Both the position numbers and the translations under genes were made by a program. DNA of 64,000 bases, taken from positions 54,576 through 118,575 of the forward strand of contig CAVWBB010000034.1 in NCBI GenBank assembly GCA_963753115.1. The letters are read 5' to 3'. This DNA comes from Bog-473 sp963753115. Its GTDB lineage: Bacteria; Actinomycetota; Acidimicrobiia; Acidimicrobiales; RAAP-2. The notes beneath the pieces are model-generated. The model saw nothing but the letters and a program-made list of their open reading frames with translations, made no database searches and was not told the DNA's origin. Positions 55,881 through 64,000 of the stretch are shown in pieces (the first letter of the stretch is position 1; the number at the start of each line of letters is the position of its first letter).

Positions 55881-56885
55881 GCCCGTCCAGCCCCGGCGGC
55901 GGAACAGGGCGAGGAGGAAGATCACGGTGGCGACGTCGAGCCCGAGCCCGATCACGTAGAAGCTCCAGGTCGGCGCCAGCCAGACCCGCACCAGGTAGCT
56001 GAAGTTCTGCCCGAAGAAGCCGGTCAGGAAGCTCAGCGGCAGGAAGATGGTGGCGATGATGGTCAGCTGCTTCATGACGACGTTGAGGCGGTTCGACACC
56101 GTCGACAGGTGCGTGTCCATGACGCTCGAGAGCAGGTCGCGGTAGTTGTCGATCATGTCCGCCACGCGGATCAGGTGGTCGTAGAGATCGCGGAAGTAGC
56201 GCATCGCCTCTTCGTCGAGGCCGGGGATGTCGGTGACCCCGGCATTGAGGCTGCCGATCATGTCCCGCTCGGGCGCCACGATCTTGCGCATGTTCATGAG
56301 CGAGCGCTTCATTTCGAACAGCACCCCGAGCTGCGCCTCGGTGGGTGCCTTGAGGATGTCGTCCTCCAGGCTGTCGATCTTGTCGTCGAAGTCGGAGAGG
56401 ACCGGGAAGAAGCTGTCGACCAGCGAGCCCACGACGAGATACACGATCACGACCTGCGGCGAGGCGACCTTGGTGACCGGGTGGCGCGCCAGGTGCTCGC
56501 GCACGTGTGCCACCGTCGGACAGTCGCCCCGGTGCACCGTGACCACGTAGCGGTCCGTCCAGAAGCAGTGCACCTCCGCCTTGCCGGTGCTGTCGGGGTC
56601 GGCGCCCCGGGCCACCAGGTAGACGAAGTCGTCGTAGGGGTCGATCCGCGGCCGTTGCCCGAAGCGCTCGGCCGACTGGACGGCGAGATGGTGGAACTTG
56701 AACTGGGTGACCAGCAGCTGGCTGACGGTGTCGTCCAACGACGGTGGCTCGCCGACGATCTTCTCGTGCGCCGCCGTGTCGTCCAGGTCGAGCCAGAAGA
56801 AGTCGTTCCCGGCCAGTGCGGCGGTCACGTTCTCCATCGTCGCCGGCGCGTCCTGGCCTGCTTGGCGGAGGGTCCCTTTCAACAC
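55866..56885 (-). CDS. corA: CorA-family divalent-cation transporter
   Basis: 339 residues from GTG 56885 (ATG 56837 is also possible). A large soluble domain with RRIDPYDDFVYLVARG-like sequence and long helices (LEDDILKAPTEAQLGVLFEMKRSL, EEAMRYFRDLYDHLIRVADMIDNYRDLL), then two C-terminal membrane helices. The pore signature after the first helix is FFGQNFSYL, i.e. GQN instead of the usual GMN. This can affect ion choice or just be a variant; the ion is not certain. Convergent with the patatin gene. Confidence 0.85.
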   Translation of the reverse strand: MLKGTLRQAGQDAPATMENVTAALAGNDFFWLDLDDTAAHEKIVGEPPSLDDTVSQLLVTQFKFHHLAVQSAERFGQRPRIDPYDDFVYLVARGADPDSTGKAEVHCFWTDRYVVTVHRGDCPTVAHVREHLARHPVTKVASPQVVIVYLVVGSLVDSFFPVLSDFDDKIDSLEDDILKAPTEAQLGVLFEMKRSLMNMRKIVAPERDMIGSLNAGVTDIPGLDEEAMRYFRDLYDHLIRVADMIDNYRDLLSSVMDTHLSTVSNRLNVVMKQLTIIATIFLPLSFLTGFFGQNFSYLVRVWLAPTWSFYVIGLGLDVATVIFLLALFRRRGWTGGPTV

Positions 56886-56946
56886 GTCAACACGAGTCCA
56901 GTCTCCCCGCGCCCGGCCGCACCGGGGTGGATGATGAAGCCCCGCC

Positions 56947-58095
56947 CTATCCGAACCGCGCGGGGTCGAAGGCGCCCGGCAGTGGCGCCTCGCCCGACGG
57001 CAGCGCGACGCCAGCCATGGCGTGCGCCAGCACCCGCGCCGAGTACGGGCCCTGCAACAGGCCGTTGGCGCCGTGCCCCGTGGCCACCCAGGCGTTGCTC
57101 CATCCCGGCAGGCGGCCGACGACGGCACGGTCGTCGGCGGACGTCGGCCGGAGCCCGACCCGTGTCTCCAGGTACGTGGCGCCGTCCAACCCGGGGGCGA
57201 CGATCAGGCACTCCCGCAGCAGCTCCAACAGACCCGCTGCCGTCACATTCGTCGAGAAGCCGGCGCCGGCCTCGAACGTGCCGCCGCATGCGACGCGACC
57301 GCCGGGCCAGGGCACGAGATAGTGGGAGAGCAGCGGTTGCACGATCGGCCAGGCGCCCGTGTCCCCACCCACGCCGAGATGCACGATCTGGCCCTTCGTC
57401 GGCCTCACGGGCAGCGCGACCCCCAGCCACTCCCCCACCGCTTCGGTCCAGGCGCCGCCGGCGACGGCCAACGCCTCGCACGTCACGTTCTGATGCCCCT
57501 CCACCTCCAGCGCGTCGACGTGCCGGTGAAGACCGCCACCCTCGCCCACGCCCGCTTGGACGCCGTGGGCCACGCCGGCAACGAACTCGACGCCACGCGC
57601 CTCGGCCGCCTGCTGCAACGCCGCCGCCATGCCGCGCCCGTCGACGCGCGCCGAACCGGGGGCGTGCAGGACGCGGTGCACCGGGCCGAGCGGGGGGAAG
57701 TGGACACTGGCCTCTTCGGGCGTGATCTCGGCCACCTCGCCCGGGGCACGTCGCAGCACGGCGTCGGCGAAGGGGGCGAACCAACCGTCCTCGTGGGGTC
57801 GCAGGCCGATGGAGAGGATGCCGCAGCGGCCGTACCCGGTTCCGGCGGCATCGGCGCCGTCGGCTGCCATCCGCTCCAGCAACGCCGGATAGTGGGTGCC
57901 GGCCTGGCGCAGGAACGGCCACGTCTCCTCGTCGGCCTCCACGCCGGTGACCGGCGAGAGGATGCCGGCGCCGGCATCGGTCGCACGCCCAGGATGCCGG
58001 GCATCGATCACCGTGACGCTGGCCCCCAGGCACGCCAGCTCGTAGGCCAGCGAGAGGCCGACCAGCCCGGCACCGACCACGGCCACGTCGCTCAC
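56947..58095 (-). CDS. FAD-dependent amino-acid oxidase/ThiO-like (DAO family)
   Basis: 382 residues from GTG 58095. FAD motif DVAVVGAGLVGLSLAYELACLGASVTVID, GRATDAGAGILSPVTG, then LAVAGGAWTEAVG and the C-terminal GLRPTSADDRAVVGRLPGWSNAWVATGHGANGLLQGP. The features are of the glycine oxidase/D-amino-acid dehydrogenase family, similar to but clearly different from ThiO at 53 kb. Substrate unknown. Divergent from the dehalogenase-like gene (59 bp). Confidence 0.83.
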   Translation of the reverse strand: MSDVAVVGAGLVGLSLAYELACLGASVTVIDARHPGRATDAGAGILSPVTGVEADEETWPFLRQAGTHYPALLERMAADGADAAGTGYGRCGILSIGLRPHEDGWFAPFADAVLRRAPGEVAEITPEEASVHFPPLGPVHRVLHAPGSARVDGRGMAAALQQAAEARGVEFVAGVAHGVQAGVGEGGGLHRHVDALEVEGHQNVTCEALAVAGGAWTEAVGEWLGVALPVRPTKGQIVHLGVGGDTGAWPIVQPLLSHYLVPWPGGRVACGGTFEAGAGFSTNVTAAGLLELLRECLIVAPGLDGATYLETRVGLRPTSADDRAVVGRLPGWSNAWVATGHGANGLLQGPYSARVLAHAMAGVALPSGEAPLPGAFDPARFG

Positions 58096-58154
58096 GGCCC
58101 CGAGTCCATCAGGCCCGGCACCCCGCGTGCCAGCGGTGCGGCACACTGAGCGCC

Positions 58155-59111
58155 GTGGAGACCCTGCGGACACCCGAGGCGCGCTTCGCCGATCTGCCGG
58201 GATTCCCCTTCACCCCGCGCCACGTCACCCTGCCCGACGGGTTGCGCATGCACTACGTCGACGAGGGTCCCGCCGGGGCCGAGGCGGTCCTTCTGCTGCA
58301 CGGGCAGCCCACGTGGTCCTACCTGTACCGCACGGTCGTGGCCCGTCTGGTCGAGCGGGGCCTGCGCGCCGTCGCCCCGGACCTGATCGGCTTCGGGCGC
58401 TCCGACAAGCCGGTGGCGCGCACGGCGTACTCGGTGCAGGCCCACGTCGACTGGCTGTCGGCGTTCGTGACGGCCGCCGGGCTCTCTTCCGTCACCCTCG
58501 TGGTGCAGGACTGGGGTGGCCCGATCGGGCTGGGCCTCCTCGGGACGCGGCCGGGGCTCGTGCGCCGGATTGTGGCGGCCAACACCGTGCTGCACACGGC
58601 CGACCCGACGCTGGCCGGTCGTCTGACCTGGGCCTGCCACGCCAACCCGGACGGCACCGTCACCGTCGAGCAGCAGCTGCTGGACTACCAGCGCCTGACC
58701 CAGGAGCTCACGCCGTTCCAGCCCAGCCTGTTCGTGCAGGGGGCCACCGCATCGGATGTCCCGGCCGACACCCTGGCGGCGTACGACGCGCCGTTCCCCG
58801 ACGAGGCCTTCTGCGCCGGGCCGCGCCAGCTCCCACTGTTGATGGGGCTGACACCCGGGAGCGAGTGCGCGCGGGTGAACCGCCGCACCCTGCGCGCGCT
58901 GGCCCAGTTCGACGGCCCGTTCCTGACGGCGTTCTCCGACGGTGATCCCGCCACCCGCGGTTGGGCGGAGATGCTGCAGGCGCACGTGCCCGGCGCGACC
59001 GGCCGGGCGCACGTCACGATTGCCGGCGCCGGGCACTTCCTCCAAGAGGACCGCGGGCCCGAGTTGGCCGACGTCGTGGCGCAACTCGTCGAGGAGAGTC
59101 CTCCCGCCTGA
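58155..59111 (+). CDS. Haloalkane dehalogenase-like alpha/beta hydrolase
   Basis: 318 residues from GTG 58155. The active site has HGQPTWSYLYR (oxyanion/halide region), the nucleophile Asp119 followed by Trp120 in VVQDWGGPIG, and His294 in GAGHFLQEDRG. An Asp nucleophile with the Trp next to it and the DLIGFGRSDKP block are typical of haloalkane dehalogenases of the DhlA/DhmA type. The second halide-stabilising residue is not evident to me, so activity on halogenated compounds is likely but unproven. Confidence 0.83.
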   Translation: METLRTPEARFADLPGFPFTPRHVTLPDGLRMHYVDEGPAGAEAVLLLHGQPTWSYLYRTVVARLVERGLRAVAPDLIGFGRSDKPVARTAYSVQAHVDWLSAFVTAAGLSSVTLVVQDWGGPIGLGLLGTRPGLVRRIVAANTVLHTADPTLAGRLTWACHANPDGTVTVEQQLLDYQRLTQELTPFQPSLFVQGATASDVPADTLAAYDAPFPDEAFCAGPRQLPLLMGLTPGSECARVNRRTLRALAQFDGPFLTAFSDGDPATRGWAEMLQAHVPGATGRAHVTIAGAGHFLQEDRGPELADVVAQLVEESPPA

Positions 59112-59160
59112 CGACGAGGCCGTCGTGTTGCTCGACGACGACGTCGGCGTGGCCTCCCGA

Positions 59161-59934
59161 CTACGAGGCCGGGGTGGCCTTCTCCTCGGGGGCGGCCGGT
59201 GCCGGTGCGGCCAGCGCATCGGGCTCCGGCGGGGCGCCGGTGCCGAGCTCTGCCTTCAGGGCAGCCAGCTCGTTGTCCACCTGCGCGTCCTTGCCGACCT
59301 GGTCGAGCTCCTTCTGGATGTCGTCGGTGCCGCCGCCCACGTCCTCGAGGACGCCCGACTCCAGCAGTTCGTCGAGGGCGCCGGAGCGAGCCTGCATGGT
59401 GGCGATCTTGTCCTGCGCCCGCTGCAGCGAAGCCCCGGAGTCGTTCATGGACTTGGAGATGCCAGCGGTGCTCTCGTCGACCTCCGTCATGGCCTTGGCC
59501 GCGGTGTACTGCGCCTTGAGGGTCTCCTTCTGGGTGCGGAAGTCGTTGACCCGCTTCTGCAGCACGTCGAGGGTCTGGGTGAGCTTCTTCTCCTCCTCGT
59601 CGAGCTGCTGGCGTTGGGGATCCATCTCGTCGATCTGCTGTTGCGCCGCCGCCTTGCGCGACAGGGCCTCCTTGGCCAGGTCCTCCCGGTTCGCGGTGAG
59701 GGCTTGCTTCGCCTGTTCCTGCAAGTGGTCGACCGTGTGCTGGAACTGCTCCTGCTGCAGCTCCAGGCGCTTCTTCGACGCAGCCAGGTCGACCAGGGCG
59801 CGGCGCACCTGCGTGATCTGCTCGAGCATCTTCTCGTAGGAGAGGTCCAGCATCTCGTCGGGCTTTTCGGCCGCGTCGAGCGCCTTGTTCGTCTTGGCCT
59901 GCACGATGTCGTGTGCCCGCTGGAAGATGCCCAT
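59161..59934 (-). CDS. pspA: PspA/IM30-family membrane-stress protein
   Basis: 257 residues from ATG 59934 (ribosome site CAGGGAGGGA). Starts MGIFQRAHDIVQAKTNKALD, the amphipathic membrane-binding helix; residues about 20-210 are long coiled-coil helices (LEQITQVRRALVDLAASKKRLELQQEQF and others) and the tail is Ala/Pro/Glu rich. Protects the inner membrane by assembling on it. A TATGGT hexamer at 59969-59974 suits a leadered promoter. No pspBC or other Psp genes are present. Confidence 0.92.
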   Translation of the reverse strand: MGIFQRAHDIVQAKTNKALDAAEKPDEMLDLSYEKMLEQITQVRRALVDLAASKKRLELQQEQFQHTVDHLQEQAKQALTANREDLAKEALSRKAAAQQQIDEMDPQRQQLDEEEKKLTQTLDVLQKRVNDFRTQKETLKAQYTAAKAMTEVDESTAGISKSMNDSGASLQRAQDKIATMQARSGALDELLESGVLEDVGGGTDDIQKELDQVGKDAQVDNELAALKAELGTGAPPEPDALAAPAPAAPEEKATPAS

Positions 59935-59982
59935 GGTTCCCTCCCTGAGGGGTCGATCCGTCACCCCCACCATAGAGTCGAA

Positions 59983-60552
59983 TCAGCTTGTCTGCCCCCG
60001 CGTGTCGGCGGCCAACAGCTCGCGGATGACCGCGCCCTTGGCCCGCGTGTAGGCCGGGCGGTCGTCCGGGAATTGCCGTGCCAGCTCGCGCTTCACCGAC
60101 TGGTACCGCTGTCGCGCGTCCGCGTCGTTGACGAGCAGCGCGTGGAAACGCTGGTAGTCGAGCCAGGCGCGGCTGCTCGTGCCGACCACATGGACGTGCG
60201 CGGTGCGGAACGCTCCGGTGCCACGCACGAAGAGCAGGCCCCCGTCGTCGCCCTGGTCCCCCTCGTAGATGTAGGCGCCGGTGGCGCACAGGCCGGCCAC
60301 GACGTCGTCGATGGGCACGCTGTCCCCCACCGCGACCACGATGTCGAGGATCGGTTTGGCGTCGATCCCCGGCACGGCCGTGCTCCCGGCGTGGATCACC
60401 TGCACGGCCACAGCCCCGAGCAGGAGGCGGACGGCGTCGCACTCCTGGGCGCCGAGCGCCGCCCAGCTCGGGTCGTACGGTGACAGCCGAACCTCGGACT
60501 TGTCGAGCCCGAGAACTCCCCCCGCCGGCGGCTCCGCCTCAGGGCCACTCAT
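59983..60552 (-). CDS. GrpB/UPF0157-family nucleotidyltransferase-like protein
   Basis: 189 residues from ATG 60552. Typical features are VRLSPYDPSWAALGAQECDAVR, the nucleotidyltransferase-type IHAGSTAVPGIDAKPILDIVVAV (GS and DxD-like Asp) and HVHVVGTSSRAWLDYQRFHALL, with RYQSVKRELARQF and YTRAKGAVIRELL at the end. The family is mostly uncharacterised (some are fused to dephospho-CoA kinase); activity unknown. Confidence 0.87.
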   Translation of the reverse strand: MSGPEAEPPAGGVLGLDKSEVRLSPYDPSWAALGAQECDAVRLLLGAVAVQVIHAGSTAVPGIDAKPILDIVVAVGDSVPIDDVVAGLCATGAYIYEGDQGDDGGLLFVRGTGAFRTAHVHVVGTSSRAWLDYQRFHALLVNDADARQRYQSVKRELARQFPDDRPAYTRAKGAVIRELLAADTRGQTS

Positions 60553-60605
60553 ACGCAGATCCGGGGCACTGCAACCCCAATGTAGTGGCCGGGCACCGGC
60601 GAGGC

Positions 60606-62486
60606 TCAGGAGCCCGAGGCGGCGACGATCGGTCCGTTCAGATGGGTGGCGGACATGTCGCCGTCGGCCGGCGCATCCCCGAAGCACGAGACCTTGCCCG
60701 CGGCCGTGACGACCCAGTAGCCCGCGCCGTCGGAGGTGGCGAAGACGGCGGACGCCGGGTTGAAGCCTCCGGCCGAACCGGGCGGCATCCCCCCGAGGGA
60801 GGCGGCATTGCCGAACGGGAACACCTGGCCGGCGGCATCGAGGATCCAGTAGCCGCCGCCATCGGGCGTGGCCGCGGCGGACGTGATGCTCGAGCTCTGC
60901 GTTCCGGGCTGGCCGTCGTTGACGGCGTCGCCGAAGGTGTAGACCGCGCCGCTGTTCGTCACGACCCAGTACCCGTTGCCGGTGGCGTCGGGGACGACGG
61001 ACACCGCCGCCCCCCGGCAGCCGCCGATACCCGGGCACGAACCCTCGAAGCGGGCGTCACCGAACGCGAAGACACCACCGTCCGAAGCCACCATGAAATA
61101 GCCGCCCCCGTCGTGTGACGGCACCATGCCGACGATCGGCGCGTTCAGACTGTGGGCCTGACCCGAGCCGGCGGGCGTGAGGCCGCTGCCCGGGATGGAC
61201 CCGTAGAAGCCGGAGTCGCCGAAGGCGAAGATCCCGCCGTCCGAGGCGACGAGCCAGTAGCCGCCGCGGTCCGCCGTCGGCGTGATGCCCACGACGGGCC
61301 GCTGCAGGTGCAGGGAGCCGGTGGACCCGTAGAACTGGGCGGATCCGAACGTGAAGATGCCGCCGTCCGAGCCCACCAGCCAGTAGCCGTGCTGGGGCAC
61401 GGGCGCAACCGGTGGCGGGGTCGTCGGCGGGGCGTAGGTGAACTCGTTCACCTGGGCCGTCCCGGTCGGCGTGGAGGAACCGGCCGAGGTCGACACCGTC
61501 ACCACGACCTGAGCCCGTGCCGTGCCCGCCGGGTCCGCCGGTGCGTCCGCCGTGAGCTCGCCGTTCCAGTTCACGTGCACGTTGGTGGCGGCGACGCCCC
61601 CGAAGAACACCTGCGGCGTCGCCGCGGTGTTGAAGTAGTTGCCCTCGATCGTGACGGGCGTGCCCGCTGCGGCGTTCGACGTGGAGGCAGGGCTCAGCTG
61701 GACGACGTCGGGGGGCGCCGGCGTCGACGGGGTGGGCAGCGCACCGGGAGCGATGGTGTCGACCGGCACGTCGGGCGTGCCGGTCTGGTTCATGAAGACC
61801 TGGGTGTACTGGCCTGCATTCGTGTCGGCGTCACCCATCTGCGCCGTCTGGCTGCCGTTGGTCGTCCAGGACCCGAGGATGTTGTCCCGGTGGCCCCAGC
61901 ACCCGGACATGTCCTGGGGTGTGCATTCGAGGTTGGTCCCGCCGGGCCCGTCGTCGTACATCCAGGCGAAGTCCGCCGAGAGCGGGGTGACGTCCTTGGC
62001 GAAGATCGACCCCCAGCCGTTCGGGTGATCGCTGGAGGGGACCACCGGGTCGGCGTTGCCCTGGGCACCGGTCAGGGCCAGGGCATTGAGCACAGGATCG
62101 AGTCCCGAGAACTGCGGGAGACCTCGGTCACCCCGCTCCTCGTCGGTGATGATCAGTTGCTGAAGGGGCACCGGGTCGGTGGCGTAGTCGCTCGGCAGCA
62201 CCATGGGACCGAGGCCCTCCAGCCAGCGGGCGCGGTTGATGTCGTGCAGGACCGAGTCGATGCATGGGGCACTGGTGTCGTCGACGATGGCGACGTTGCA
62301 CTTGGGCGTCACCTGCGGCGTGATGTTGGCTGGAGGGTCCGAGGGCGGCACGATGCCCGCTGCGCCCGCCTCTGCCGGTGCAGCGACGATGACGATGGTG
62401 GCGGATCCGACACACGCCGCGATTGCGAGCGCGAAGCGCGCCAGGCAGGTCGACGCGGCGCCCGCGCCGGGTAGGTGCCGTCTCAC
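60606..62486 (-). CDS. Secreted CAP/SCP-like protein with IPT/TIG domain and C-terminal YWL-repeat propeller
   Basis: 626 residues from GTG 62486 (purine-rich ACGGAAC upstream). Signal peptide with ALAIAACVGSATIVIVAAPAEA. Residues about 60-245 resemble a CAP/SCP domain: DSVLHDINRARWLEGLGPM, HPNGWGSIFAKD, CTPQDMSGCWGHRDNILG. About 270-350 is an IPT/TIG domain (SPASTSNAAAGTPVTIEGNYF, QVFFGGVAATNVHV). From about residue 360 come six repeats of the kind GYWLVGSDGGIFTFG and GGYWLVASDGGIFAFG. The repeats are of the same type as in the amidase at 21-22 kb. Probably cell-wall attached; role unknown. Confidence 0.85.
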   Translation of the reverse strand: MRRHLPGAGAASTCLARFALAIAACVGSATIVIVAAPAEAGAAGIVPPSDPPANITPQVTPKCNVAIVDDTSAPCIDSVLHDINRARWLEGLGPMVLPSDYATDPVPLQQLIITDEERGDRGLPQFSGLDPVLNALALTGAQGNADPVVPSSDHPNGWGSIFAKDVTPLSADFAWMYDDGPGGTNLECTPQDMSGCWGHRDNILGSWTTNGSQTAQMGDADTNAGQYTQVFMNQTGTPDVPVDTIAPGALPTPSTPAPPDVVQLSPASTSNAAAGTPVTIEGNYFNTAATPQVFFGGVAATNVHVNWNGELTADAPADPAGTARAQVVVTVSTSAGSSTPTGTAQVNEFTYAPPTTPPPVAPVPQHGYWLVGSDGGIFTFGSAQFYGSTGSLHLQRPVVGITPTADRGGYWLVASDGGIFAFGDSGFYGSIPGSGLTPAGSGQAHSLNAPIVGMVPSHDGGGYFMVASDGGVFAFGDARFEGSCPGIGGCRGAAVSVVPDATGNGYWVVTNSGAVYTFGDAVNDGQPGTQSSSITSAAATPDGGGYWILDAAGQVFPFGNAASLGGMPPGSAGGFNPASAVFATSDGAGYWVVTAAGKVSCFGDAPADGDMSATHLNGPIVAASGS

Positions 62487-62882
62487 GTTCCGTTCGCCCC
62501 CTCGTGCCAGGAATGGATCAGCGGGGGCAACGTAACATTCCGCCCTCGTTGCGCCGAGAGCCGGATCCGTGAATTGTCGGATGGTTGGCGACCGTGGAGA
62601 CGCGCAACCACGCTGCACCCGAGTCGGGGGGTGCACCCGTGCACCGGCCACCGAGAGCCCTTCGCTCGGGAGCACCGGCTTGTCCGTGCGTTGTCCCGCT
62701 GTTCCGGGTGGCTTTCTCTCCGTCCTGGGGACTGTCTGATCTTGCTTGGGAAGATGGCTGGCAGATCCTGCTCGAGAGAGGAGAGGGGCAGAAGGTTCGG
62801 GGCACGATGCCGACACAGTGGCGGCTGCAGGCAGTTGCCGCGGACAAGAGACCCAGGACGAAAGACACCACGAGGACGCGCC
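62487..62882. other. 396-bp divergent stretch with no supported gene
   Basis: It separates the CAP-protein gene from the secreted esterase. ORFs in it are short or overlap in antisense and have no features. It must carry both promoters. Confidence 0.45.
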
Positions 62883-64000
62883 ATGAGATGCTGGGGCATG
62901 GAGCGCCGTCTGCAACGTCCTCGGGTGCCGTCTCTGCCGTCTCCGTCCCGTCGACGCCAGGTGCCCATCATCGCCTGGGCGTCCGCGCTGGTGGCCTCGG
63001 CCGTCCTCCTCGGGACGACGGTGGCGGGAGCTGCAGCTGCTTCAGCTCCTTCGGAGGCTCCGGCCACGTCGGCACAGCCGGTCCTGACGCCCGAGAGCGG
63101 CTCGTACGTCTTCACGCTCACGTTCGACGGCATGCAACGTGACTACCGGCTCCACGTCCCACCGGCGGCCAGCGCCGGCCAGCCACTGCCCCTGGTGCTG
63201 AATCTGCACGGCGCCACCCAGAACGCGCAGCTCGAGGAGATCACCTCGGACATGGACCCGAACGCCGACCAGAACGGCTACCTGGTGGCCTACCCCGACG
63301 GGACCCGCATCGCGAAGGTGCTGACCCCCGACCCCGTCGCCAAGAACGCCCAGTACGGGTGGAACGCCGGGCAATGCTGCGGCCTGCCGGTGACCAAGCA
63401 CATCAACGACGTCGGCTTCCTTCTCAAGGTCATCGCCGATATCGCCGCCAAGACGCCGGTGGACCTCCGGCGGGTCTACATGACCGGCATTTCCAACGGC
63501 GGCATGATGGCGTACGCCATGGCGGCCGAGGCGTCGGGCCACCTTGCCGCCATCTCGTCCGTCTCGGGCCAGGTCGAGATCCCGGTCATCCACCCCACGC
63601 GTGCCGTGCCGACCATGGAGTTCCACAGCGTGAACGATCCGATCGCCAAGTACAACGGCACCCCGAGCAAGAACCCACTTCTGCGGCTCTCGGTGATGCA
63701 GGGCATCGACCAATGGGTCAAGGCGGATGGCTGCAGCACGAAGCCGCACACCGGGACCGTCATCGTCGGCGCCGACGGGTCGATCTCCGCGGGGGAAACG
63801 GCGACGCCGATCACCTACACACACTGTCGCTCGGGCGCTGAGGTGGCACTGTGGCGGTTCACCGGCTCAGGGCACGTGTGGCCGGGCAGCCCGCTCAACA
63901 CGGGACCGAGGAAGAGCTGGATCCTGGCCGGTGTCGGGCGCGGCATCGTCCTCGTCAATGCCAACGAGACGATGTGGCAGTTCTTCGAGAAGTACTCGTT
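62883..64000 (+). CDS. Secreted PHB-depolymerase/feruloyl-esterase-family hydrolase (3' end cut by window edge)
   Basis: At least 372 residues, open to the right edge but nearly complete judging by the family end. ATG 62883, or ATG 62898. Signal peptide: IIAWASALVASAVLLGTTVAGAAAAS. The alpha/beta hydrolase core has LVLNLHGATQNAQLEE (oxyanion), YGWNAGQCCG (a Cys pair typical of the family), nucleophile Ser204 in MTGISNGGMMAYAMA, the Asp region HSVNDPIAKYNG and catalytic His in GSGHVWPG. Extracellular esterase of the LpqC/PHB-depolymerase type; its substrate is not predictable. Confidence 0.87.
   Translation, partial: MRCWGMERRLQRPRVPSLPSPSRRRQVPIIAWASALVASAVLLGTTVAGAAAASAPSEAPATSAQPVLTPESGSYVFTLTFDGMQRDYRLHVPPAASAGQPLPLVLNLHGATQNAQLEEITSDMDPNADQNGYLVAYPDGTRIAKVLTPDPVAKNAQYGWNAGQCCGLPVTKHINDVGFLLKVIADIAAKTPVDLRRVYMTGISNGGMMAYAMAAEASGHLAAISSVSGQVEIPVIHPTRAVPTMEFHSVNDPIAKYNGTPSKNPLLRLSVMQGIDQWVKADGCSTKPHTGTVIVGADGSISAGETATPITYTHCRSGAEVALWRFTGSGHVWPGSPLNTGPRKSWILAGVGRGIVLVNANETMWQFFEKYS

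Overview
The window is high-GC bacterial DNA with an actinobacterial gene set: a Pup-proteasome locus, the F420 (FO) synthase FbiC, actinobacterial-type transaldolase, CorA, PspA, and cell-wall proteins with YWL...DGGIF repeats. A bacterial proteasome, FbiC and many leaderless starts together suggest an actinomycetote, and the repeat proteins and gene order remind me of Acidimicrobiia. That class-level placement is inference, since no rRNA or other decisive marker is present. I saw no tRNA, rRNA, CRISPR array, insertion sequence or replication origin.

Layout. 1-9785 (minus) is one tight directon read as arc, dop, pup, prcB, prcA, pafA, tatB-like, tatC, helY (helY runs off the left edge): tagging, untagging, unfolding and degradation of pupylated proteins, followed by Tat export. 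9976-12764 holds a ferredoxin, a DUF1801 protein, the tRNA m1A58 methyltransferase TrmI, three small membrane proteins and a thioesterase. 12827-22646 (plus) is a metabolic run: transketolase, transaldolase, a 6-phosphogluconate dehydrogenase/6-phosphogluconolactonase reading frame, FbiC, a LOG-family protein and a repeat-bearing cell-wall amidase. 22655-25080 (minus) is ThpR, a small helical protein and an acyl-CoA synthetase.

25.1-43.8 kb looks accessory: wide gaps, mixed orientation, few housekeeping genes and several gene remnants. It holds a methionine/serine/glycine-rich membrane protein, a ferritin-like protein, an SLT-NlpC/P60 wall hydrolase and a broken copy of its catalytic end, an FkbM methyltransferase, secreted proteins, a GT39-like glycosyltransferase, an ACR3 arsenite pump overlapping a DUF2180 protein, hotdog and SnoaL proteins, a secreted beta-propeller, a phytanoyl-CoA dioxygenase-like enzyme, and a DUF3565/MarR divergent pair with two palindromic operators.

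44.2-64.0 kb returns to core genes: pgi, an alpha/beta hydrolase, glutamate synthase (gltB-gltD), thiO-thiS, a patatin, CorA, an amino-acid-oxidase-like flavoprotein, a haloalkane-dehalogenase-like enzyme, PspA, a GrpB-family protein, a CAP-domain protein with a C-terminal repeat propeller, and a secreted esterase cut by the right edge.

Two features run through the whole window. First, single-base frameshifts interrupt otherwise well-conserved genes (dop, fbiC, the amidase, the acyl-CoA synthetase, pgi twice, and others). This pattern fits uncorrected sequencing indels better than real gene loss, so broken core genes are annotated as CDS with the break noted. Second, many genes start with no leader, with a TANNNT hexamer 6-8 nt before the start codon; this was used to choose several starts.
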